A DNA stretch of 64,000 nt from Lactarius indigo (taxonomy: Eukaryota > Basidiomycota > Agaricomycetes > Russulales > Russulaceae): positions 620,001-684,000 of the forward strand of contig JAFKAC010000021.1 of the NCBI GenBank assembly GCA_025766275.1, in the 5' to 3' direction. Of this stretch, positions 56,141-64,000 are shown in pieces. Made by a program: the position numbers and the translations under genes. The notes under the pieces were generated by a model. It was not told where the DNA came from, made no database searches, and was given only the letters and a program-made list of their open reading frames with translations. The number at the start of each line of letters is the position of its first letter. The first letter of the stretch is position 1.

Positions 56141-58158
56141 ATGGGTGATCCGTTCGATGTAATCCCCTTCGATGTACGCGTCCCCGTCTTTGTAACATCT
56201 TCATGTCTCGCTCACTCAGCCTAGGATATCAAAGGCGGCTGGTCAAAGTTGGGTTCAGGCTCTTTCGGGAATGTATACAAGGGTGAGGGAAACACCTGAT
56301 GTCCTTCGCGAATTACTCTTACCCTACCGACTCTCGCAGGTTCGTATCTAGGTATCGAGGTTGCCATAAAGGAGGTGCTTCCCTCCACGGAGTACGATGT
56401 CGCCAAGTACTTTGAGAGAGAATGGCGCCTTCTCAAGTCTGTACCTCTTCCTCACCTCTATTCCAGATCTGACATCCCCGCAGAGAGTCTAGGCATCCCA
56501 ACGTTGTTCTCTATCTCGGTCTCTCGCGCGCTCCTGAGCCTGATGGTCGCATCTTCATCATTTCGGAATTCATCGAGAATGGTACGAATTCTCACGTGTG
56601 ACTCTGTTCGCTTTCCCACTGCCCCCCTCAGGTAACCTTCGCCAATATATCTACGACAAATCGAAGCCATTACCCTGGCGCCTACGACTCTCTTTTGCAA
56701 CCGACATCGCCCGTGCCCTCGCATACCTTCACGCTCGCAAATGCATACATCGTGACCTTAAGGGCGAGAACCTACTACTTACCGCAAACGGTCGTCTCAA
56801 GATCACAGATTTTGGTTTTGCCCGCATCGCCGCTCGCAACCAAGAAGAGTCCCGTCGTCTCACCTTTTGTGGCACAGACGCATACATGTCCCCTGAGATT
56901 CTTTTAGGCTACGAGTTTGATCTCCCAACCGACATCTTCTCCCTCGGTATAATACTTGCGGAGATCGCCGCACGCCGCCTCGCAGACGACACCCACTTTG
57001 CTCGCTCTGCACCTTCATTTACCGTCGACACCGACGAGGTCCGCAAGCTTGCGAGCCCTGGCTGTCCGCCTGAGTTCATCCAGCTTGCTATCGACTGCAT
57101 CGCCGAAGAACCTGCTGCGCGGCCCACCACCCGTGTTATTCTGGAACGCCTCCGCGCCATCGAGGCTGAAGTCTTGGCGCGGCCAGAGGAAGCGGAGGTC
57201 CACACGGGGAGCATCAAATTCATGACAGGCAATCGACGTCATCTCGGTCCCCCCCGCATCCCAAGCTTTGGTGAAGGAATCGGACAAGGCATCCGTACGA
57301 GTTCAACCCAGGAGCCACACCTCAGTGAGGAAGAATCCGATGACGAATTAAGCGACGCGGTGAGCAGGCTCGAGAGTGTTACCATCATCGAAAATGGTGT
57401 CCCTTTGGCGTCGAGACTACCTGGTGTGCATCTTGCCCTCATCTCGCGAAACTTAAATTGACGGAATACCAGACAACGGTTCGGGTGACTCTCAGCAGCC
57501 TCTTCTCGCTGCGGAAAGTTTATATTCCAACTACAGCACAAGCGTCATTCGTGGACATAGTCCACAACCAACCTATTCGACCATCTCTCCTTTATCTTCT
57601 GTCCTCACAGTCCGCGCATCCCCAGCCGCATCCAATCCGCCTCCAAATCGACCTCTCCCCGCGGAGCCCGAGCGTCATTCTGCAATCTCCATGGCATCAT
57701 ACTATACCGCGTCGGAGGAGGACGCCTCTTCCATCGCGGCGGCAACCGAAGGCGGCTCGTCCCTCGCCCCGGCCCTCGTACACCGTTTCACGCTCATCAA
57801 ACCCGGCACCATATTCACGAAGCGCTCCCGGCCCGCGTCGCCTTCCGGCTCGTCGTCGTCTGCTCCAGGCGGCGGGGGTTGGAGCGCGCTCGACTTTTTC
57901 TTCGCGAGCGGCCTTCTCCCCGGCGGTGGCGGTGGTGCCAAGTGCGATATCTGTGCGAAGCGACTCGGGCGCAAGGCCGCGCTCGAGTGCGATGACTGCG
58001 GGTTGCGCGCGCACATCAAGTGTGGCGAGGTGGCGCCGCGGGACTGCGCGCTCCGGGCGTCGTCGACGTCGATCCTGACACGCGTCTCCTCAGCCCCACA
58101 GCCCGCGCCGGTCAAGGCTAATAAATCCAAGTCACCTTCTCCCTTTTCGCATCGCTAA
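56141..58158 (+). CDS. TKL-like protein kinase with C-terminal C1-like zinc finger
   Basis: A cytosolic signalling kinase. ATG at 56141 (MGDPFD), then a 60-nt intron to DIKGGWSKLGSGSFGNVYKG (glycine loop). Next come VAIKEV (ATP lysine), HPNVVLYLGLSRAPEPDGR, IFIISEFIEN, ALAYLHARKCIHRDLKGENL (catalytic Asp), ITDFGFAR (DFG), FCGTDAYMSPEI (activation segment) and DIFSLGIILAEIA. The motif set fits a TKL/dual-specificity type. After the kinase the protein continues over an intron near 57422 into a Ser/Pro-rich linker. It ends with CDIC...CDDC-x4-H-x2-C-x7-C, a C1-type zinc finger that may bind membrane lipid. The upstream HRF of a normal C1 is present but separated by a Gly/Ser-rich insert. Stop at 58158. 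Reading the kinase as ending at 57461 would miss the zinc finger. Confidence 0.85.
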
Positions 58159-58849
58159 TTGACGTTACATTTTTACGATCCGATTTTACGACCCTTTGAT
58201 GACGACGACCGACTTGTGACATTACTTTTTTTTTTTTGTTGTGTGTTTTGTTTTTACTACTTTACCAAGACGACTACGGACGAAATATCCTATTATATTT
58301 AATCGCACAGGGCCAAGATCTTGCAATGAATGATTTTTTAAACAAATCTGGATGTCGAACCGCGGACATGGTAACAATTAGGCTTCCTGACGTCGGACTC
58401 TCTTCGAAGGACGGACGAAATAGATTGAATCGTACAGGGCCGAGATCTCGCAAAGAATCGTTTTTTTTAGAGAAATCCGGATGTTGACCGCGGATGCAGT
58501 AAGTTAGGCATCTTGACGTCGCGGTCTCTTTCGTACCTTTCGCAATCAGTCGATTCCAAAATCACGGGTGCCTTTCGTGCTCCAGGAGCATTCCTACTAC
58601 AAGGCTGATCTGCACTGATGATGACCGTTGATTGATGACGTGCCGAAACCAGTCGTTGTTGGAACCTATCAGGAATCCCGCGACGAAAGAGCCCGAAGCT
58701 TATTTCACGGCCACGGTATTCTCAACATGTAGTGTTCTGTGAGAACGAGATAGTGGAAAGCGAACAGAAATGATAGTAACAAACGACAGGAGGCAACGTG
58801 ATGAAGGTCGCCATAAGTAAAGAAATGTGTAGTTCGTTCACAGCGAACC
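58159..58849. other. Intergenic between convergent kinase and peptidase genes
   Basis: Apart from the tandem repeat at 58273-58530 and T runs at 58227-58238, nothing recognisable. Confidence 0.5.
58273..58530 (+). repeat. Tandem direct repeat, two diverged units of about 120-130 nt
   Basis: Unit 1 (about 58273-58400) and unit 2 (about 58413-58530) share GGACGAAATA, CGCACAGGGCCAAGATCT versus CGTACAGGGCCGAGATCT, CCGGATGT-type phrases, CCGCGGA and TTGACGTCG..CTCTTTCG, in the same order. It lies just 3' of the kinase gene. Confidence 0.7.
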
Positions 58850-60928
58850 CTATTTCTGACCTTCAAGTACTTTCACCAGTTCACGAAAGTCGGGTGTCCC
58901 AAGACCCGTAACCTACGGAGTATCGGAGTTTGGAGTCAGCCCTGATGCCTGATGTCTGAAACGAAGAGACAAGTTTGCCAGGACTCACAGGATCCCACCC
59001 AGCTGTGGCGGAGAATCCATCAGTTTTGCAGCCCGGGTTCGAGCCAGACGTGATGTCGTTGAAGCCCGCTTTCCCTCGGCTGTACAGCCAGGGGTTGAGC
59101 CACCCGAGCGGCTTCTTGCCCTTCGAAATCAGGTAATCATTCAACAACGAGATCACGCCAGCTACAACCTGTACATAGGCGATCAGCTGGGTGCCCGAGG
59201 TCGGAAGGACAGAAAGGCTCACTGGCGCAGAGCAACTCGTACCCCAGAATGTATCGAGTTTATCTTGGAAGATATACAAGAAGTCGTCCGCCTGCGCCGC
59301 GATGTCGGGGAAGCCGCGGCTCGTGGCACTGTGACAAGTAAGGAACAAGCCAGATCAGACCACGGTAATGAAACCCACTTGTAGAGGCCTTGGTATTTGT
59401 CTCCGATCTTCTCAAGAAAAGCGGACACAGCATCATCCTGAAATTCTTCGCGCTCGAAGTAGTTCGAGAACCCTCCCGAGGAGAAAGGCGCCGCGACTTC
59501 GGAGCCGTGGTAAATTGTGCCGCCGACGCTAGTTACCCAGGGACCTGTTAAAGCATGGTAGCGTGGTGAGCGACATGATACTCGCGCTTGAGGACCATTC
59601 GCGAGCGGAGTGAAAAAAAAATGCCACTCGTACATGATGCGGGGAATGTGGGGAGGAACTGCACCCTGCCAGAGTCGTCGTTGACTTTGCAGTCTTCACG
59701 GCCGACGGCATCGTCGCCGCTCGCGAAGATAACACTGACGCCACGTACGCCAAGCTTTGCGAATTCTCTGCACACAGAAAATGCATAGTCTTCCGAGAAA
59801 TCTTGCTCAGAGCCGTCATAAGACGTGCTGATAGTCTGTGGGACGACCTCCTGGTCGGTCATATAGTTGAGCCAACGGAGGAAGCCCTCTTTGCCAGGGG
59901 TGCTGTAGTAGATGAGTGGGGTCGGGTACGCAATGGCTGAGGCGTACTGTAGGTCGACGTTCGCCTCCTCATGGGGATCGGTTGGGAGCACTTCGTCGCC
60001 GATCTGCTCAAATTCGTAAGTCGCGTAGGGGGCGTCGGTGCGATATTTATTCATGAAGGCCGTCAGATCGTCATCGCTCGGGTAATCGCCGAGATAACCT
60101 GCAATCCCAAGCTTATTCTTGTTCTTAGCGGCAGGCACATAGCCCAACGTGTTGTACAGCTCACGCAGGTACTGCGGCGTGACATGACCACTATCGAGCC
60201 GGTTCGACAGTACCTTTACGGGTTCTCCCGACGTCGACTCCGCCAGCGCCCCCGCTGCCCTACCAGAGCGCTTTCGCAGTCTCTGCCATTGCGTGCGTGG
60301 CGAGCCAAAGTATGTCGTCGGTGCGACAGTTTTCACGTGTGCGTGCAGAGCCGCGGGAAGCGCATAGCTGAGCGTGCGGAGAATGCGATCCTCAGTTTCG
60401 GTGTGCTGGTAGAGCTGGTACGACGCGCCAAGGAGGGCGTTGGCCTGCGATACGGGCACGCCAGTGAGCGTCAGCCAGTCGCCGCCGTGCGATGTTGAGA
60501 CCGAAGAAGATGGAATGCGGTGGTATTCAAACCAGGAGTTGATGAGCTCAAGTGTGTCCCGATGTGGCGCGACAAGGTCAGAGACCTGCCCTTTCGACAG
60601 GTGCTTCCCATATCTGCAACATAGCAGTGGCATACGTTAAATACATCCGCGAACAGAGTAAGCGGACGTACTTTGGATGGCCGGGAGTGCTGACCTCGTA
60701 GAGGGCTTCAATCAAGGCGTTCTCACGTTGGGACTTCAGTGCAATGTGAAGGTCGATCGTAGATTCGGCGGCGGGGTGACCTAGATGTTCCCAGTTTAGG
60801 GGAACTGCATCCCACGCATGCTTCACGCGCATGTTCCCCCAATGTGGTTGGGGGGGCGTCGCGAGGGAGCAAAGAGGCGCGGCGGAGAGGACAGAGAACG
60901 CAGAGAACCAGTTGTAGCGCATGGACAT
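58850..60928 (-). CDS. S53 tripeptidyl-peptidase (sedolisin), secreted
   Basis: An acid serine-carboxyl protease made as a secreted pro-enzyme. ATG at 60928 (MSMRYNW) then a hydrophobic signal (FSAFSVLSAAPLCSLA). The pro-domain has HIALKSQRENALIEALYEVS, HPKYGKHLSKGQV and HGGDWLTLTGVPVSQAN. The catalytic domain begins after VTPQYLRELYNTLGYVP. It holds DPHEEANVDLQYASA (catalytic Glu and Asp), STSYDGSEQDFSEDYA, GVSVIFASGDDAVG (oxyanion Asp), WVTSVGGT, and WGTSCSAPVVAGVISLLND (nucleophile Ser). The calcium-site region GFNDITSGSNPGC to GWDPVTGLGTPDF precedes the end VLEGQK at 58850. About 590 residues, usual for fungal TPPs. Introns near 59560-59640, 59330-59380 and others join in frame. No break seen. 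Confidence 0.92.
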
Positions 60929-61358
60929 GGGAAGTCACCGAATCTGATATAATATAACTCGTTGTATTGTTCAAATGGCAGGGTGTCAAGAGAGCCTGGG
61001 GACTGGAGCAGCTTGGGTGCGGCGGCACATCATCACGGCGTCTTAACTGAACTAGAGAACGGCGTTGACAGAATGGAGTTACTAAAACCAGAGGTACAAC
61101 CGCAGCTCGCTCTAATCCTTGGTCTTGAATGAGGCCACCAGTGGTATGACCTGGACGCCATGGTGACCCGCGCAGAGGCTTAGCTGAGACTCGGACTCGG
61201 ACAGGTAAATGAACCCAACAAAGAAAAGAGTCGATCGTTTATTTTTGGTGGGCGGACTGGCGCGACCCGGACGTTCTGACGGGTAGACCGCACGGCCCGG
61301 GCCCATTTGGGCATAACCGCGACTTGTCCTGTAAGGAAACAATGCGTCCCATGACGTA
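60929..61358. promoter_or_regulatory. Promoter side of the S53 gene; otherwise empty
   Basis: A TATATTATA-like stretch on the minus strand at 60944-60960 is the likely S53 TATA region. No coding frame is supported. Confidence 0.4.
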
Positions 61359-62547
61359 GTGGCCTGCAATCCTTCCTCTTTGGGAGCGTTACACCATCGA
61401 GTCAAAGACCTGGCTTCTTCTCGTCGATCATACGTTCCGGAACTCCATTGGAAGGCCTTTGACTTTGGAAAAGAGGAAATAGGAGGCTTGAAGGAGAAAG
61501 TCAAGGAGGTGTGGCAACCCGACCTGGCCCACTTTCCTGCCCCGAAGCTCACTGTGTGGAAGACGACGGGCGAACCGATTATCGACAAAGTAAATGTCAA
61601 AACATGCTTGGTGGATATGCTCAGCAACATCTACGAGGATACCATCGAGGAGGTCCACGCCGATGAGTAGGTGGTTGACCTTGGCCTCTCAGAGAGTCAG
61701 ATTCTGCTCGTATAAGTGCCTGGTTCGTCACCCACTTCTACTGCCGCCGCGTTCTCATACGGGCTACAGTCACTGCGTTGAAGAAAGAGCACTCACTCGG
61801 AGGCACCCTCACTTCCGCAATGGTCCAGAAAGCGGATGGAGTTCCCGGATTTATCAAGAAATACGAAACGGCGCTGGGTCGAAAGCGGAAGGTGACTGAT
61901 ACGGTGAGTCATTTTCGTATTCCATCAAGTTTTCAACCTCCAACAGTGAGGTTAGACCCTCAAAGAAGCTCAACCGTTTGTCAGTAAAACAGCTTGGAAG
62001 GGTTACTTCGGTGGTTCGAAGCCGAATTTCTCTACTGACCAACGCGAAGTCATCCACCTCATCTGCATTGCATTTGTTGATGCAGAGGCGTGGGACACAT
62101 CCAAGGAAAGTGATGTGAACTAGCTCTTTTTTTACGCATTCGTGCGTCATATCAAATCACTGCCGTCAAACGTTGCAATTGACGGGACAGAGAAATTCGC
62201 CGTTAAACTGTGAGTCAGCGCGTTTGTAATACGCTTTTTGAGTTAAAACCCACTCTAACAGAGGCCAGGATCCGTGGCGATTGCCACTTATTATCCAAAT
62301 CGGGGAAGAAAAGGACTATCACATCTATAAACCCAGGAGTGACTTTCTCATGTCGAAGTTTAGTCCTTCGCGGATGGCCGTGGAGGTTCATTCCGATCCA
62401 CCGCATAGACCTGCGGTGGTCTTTTACCGCCCAGTGCTTCAACGGGCGAGTATCGTCCGACTCGCGAACACATTCAATGTGTACAAGAACAAGAAGGACT
62501 TCATGTTTGTGGCTATATATAACAAGAACCATCGCAAGTGTCGATAA
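61359..62547 (+). pseudogene. Decayed Crinkler-like (CRN) protein gene
   Basis: The first part has AFDFGKEEIGGLKEKVKEVW and APKLTVWKTTGEP, which resembles the ubiquitin-like N-terminal domain of Crinkler effectors, then VVDLGLSESQILLV. Next come GVPGFIKKYETALGRKRKV, TAWKGYFGGSKPNFSTDQRE, FFYAFVRHIKSLPSNVAIDG and, after an intron (about 62209-62260), DFLMSKFSPSRMAVEVHSDP and QRASIVRLANTF, like the middle region of basidiomycete CRN proteins. The frame is interrupted by in-frame stops at 61668-61670 (TAG), 61713-61715 (TAA) and 62121-62123 (TAG), with coding-like sequence resuming in the same frame after each. No ATG start is clear. All three stops could come from C-to-T change of Gln codons. 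The family call is by recall, and I am only moderately sure. Confidence 0.5.
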
Positions 62548-62735
62548 ACATGACCATTCTCGGAAATGTATTGGATCAAAACTAAATACGGCACTTGTAA
62601 TGCGACGTATCTCCACCATGGCGTATTCTGTTCGGTTGAGGTCTCGCCAAATATGGGGGCTTTTATACACTTGAAGCGTCTACGGCTCTGCCCATAAATA
62701 CGCACCTGCTAATAGTACTCTGGCCTAGTTCAGAC

Positions 62736-64000
62736 ATGCTGGTCACAATGATCGACTGCCTCGCTCTCTCTACATTTCTCTACACCCTCTTCGCCTTTCG
62801 TTCCCACAGAAGGCGAAAAGGCTTCCCGTATCCCCCAGGACCTCCGCCTTTGCCTGTCATTGGGAATTTGCTGGATGTCCCGAAGCTTTCTCCCTGGCTA
62901 GCCTACGCAAATATGTCTAAGAAATACGGTAGGACTGAACTCTTCTGATATCTCTCATCGGAACGTTTATGTTTATAGGTGATGTTGTATGCCTTCAAGT
63001 TTTGGGCCAAGTAGTCGTCGTCCTGTGTTCGCCGACAGCCATCAAGGATTTACTCGAAAAGCGAGGAGAATTGTACGCAGATCGAACATCGTTCCCGATC
63101 TTTGAGATGTTCGCCTGATCTTTATCCTCTCCTCGCCATACGCACTGATTCCATTAATGTCCCAGAATGGGTATTGATTGGATGTTTTCAATTTGTAAAA
63201 TGGGGAAATACTGGCGCGAAGGTAGAAAGCTATTAGATCGCAACCTCCGCCCAGGTGCAGCAGCCTTGGATCGGAATTTAGTTGAGGAAAAGACACGCGC
63301 GTTTCTTGGACAGTTACTTGCCACACCGAAGGCCTACCGCGAACATCTCAGTTTGTTGGTCCCACTGTCACATTACCCGATCACCGTTAACTCGCATTGT
63401 AGCCTTCAGGGAAAGCTTGTCATGCGCCTCACCTACGGGTATGACTTGAGCGATGACGACGATATGTTAGTACCACCAAAGAAGATAGCTAACATCATAA
63501 AACCGTTCTTCTTACCTGGAGCAGCATTAGTAAATCATTTCCCATTTCGTGAGGCTTATTCATCCCCTGCTGTCATTTGAGTATCTCACAGCTATTTTCA
63601 GTGCGACGCCTCCCTTCATGGGTCCCTTGGTTCAAGTATGAGCCACTGGCGGGCGAATGTCGGGAGCTGGCACGGAGGATGAAGGACGAGCCTATGGACT
63701 TTGTGAGGAACTCCATGGTGTGAATTGGGTAGCATTCCGGAAATTTGTCTATACTGATGGATTGTCAGCGCGAAGGCACCGCAGTACCATCTCTAGCAAC
63801 TGAATTCCTCCAAGAGGCAGACCTTCTGAGCGGCTTGGAACGTCAACATGCGGTGCAAGGCATCAAAGACGTTCTAGGGTCTCTCTTCCAAGGTAATTCC
63901 CTGCCCCATCTACGAGTTTATATAATGCTTACACCAAGCACCAGCCGGCTCAGATACAGCACGTGTTCTCCCTATCCTCGTAGCTTGCTTCTTGGCTGAC
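62736..64000 (+). CDS. Cytochrome P450, 5' part (cut by window end)
   Basis: A membrane-bound monooxygenase anchored in the ER. The ATG at 62736 gives MLVTMIDCLALSTFLYTLFA, a TM anchor, then a basic stop (HRRRKGF) and the proline hinge YPPGPPPLPVIGNLLDVP. Further exons give YGDVVCLQVLGQVVVVLCSP, LLEKRGELYADRTSFPIFEM, KYWREGRKLLDRNLRPGA (C-helix WxxxR), GKLVMRLTYGYDL, WVPWFKYEPLAGECRELARR, SLATEFLQEADLLSG and the I-helix AGSDTARVLPILVA at the end. The K-helix and heme cysteine lie beyond the window. A TATA-like ATAAATA lies about 40 nt upstream. This resembles the O-methylsterigmatocystin-oxidoreductase-type P450s abundant in Agaricomycetes. Substrate is unknown. Confidence 0.87.

Overview
The window is genomic DNA of a filamentous basidiomycete, most likely an Agaricomycete. 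The evidence is many 50-70 nt GT-AG introns, several exons of only 5-15 nt, CTNAC/CTGAC branch points, and gene families typical of that class: a fungal PLP decarboxylase with a C-terminal appendage, S53 sedolisin, Ty3/gypsy chromovirus, DUF6534-like seven-TM proteins and a P450. There are no operons, CRISPR arrays or recognisable tRNA or rRNA genes.

Layout. (1) 0.7-10.7 kb: an amino-acid/choline-type permease gene split by a complete 7643-bp Ty3/gypsy chromovirus on the minus strand. Its 446-bp LTRs appear identical and its 5-bp target duplication is intact, so the insertion is very recent. (2) 11.3-19.8 kb: a short-chain dehydrogenase (-), a prolyl-oligopeptidase-type serine hydrolase (+) and an NCS1 nucleobase permease (-). 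(3) 21.4-38 kb: four same-strand paralogues of a predicted seven-TM family (A-D). A long PLP-dependent aromatic-amino-acid-decarboxylase-like gene with a C-terminal appendage sits between copies B and C. (4) 38.6-44 kb: an ARMT1/DUF89 damage-control phosphatase locus with several frame breaks, then a membrane protein with a luminal N-terminal domain (-). (5) 46.1-58.2 kb: conserved housekeeping genes. These are a GEN1/Yen1-like Rad2 nuclease (+), a tuberin/TSC2 RapGAP (-), an unknown gene ending 27 nt before the tuberin start and in the same frame, and a divergently transcribed kinase with a C1-like zinc finger. (6) 58.8-64 kb: an S53 tripeptidyl-peptidase (-), a decayed Crinkler-like locus with three in-frame stops, and the 5' part of a cytochrome P450 cut by the window end.

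The observations most worth following are these. The retroelement carries a Tf1-type self-priming arrangement (an 11-nt PBS that matches a site with a TATA box 34 nt upstream) and a canonical -1 slippery heptamer in frame at the gag-pol overlap. The decarboxylase resembles the non-canonical AAAD type known from psilocybin mushrooms and contains a 5-nt micro-exon. The GEN1-like nuclease has several SUMO-interaction-like motifs, one of them at its very C-terminus. The tuberin gene may be the second cistron of a two-gene transcript. Introns and exon joins were inferred by eye from frame, splice sites and remembered family motifs. Gene ends are more certain than every internal junction.
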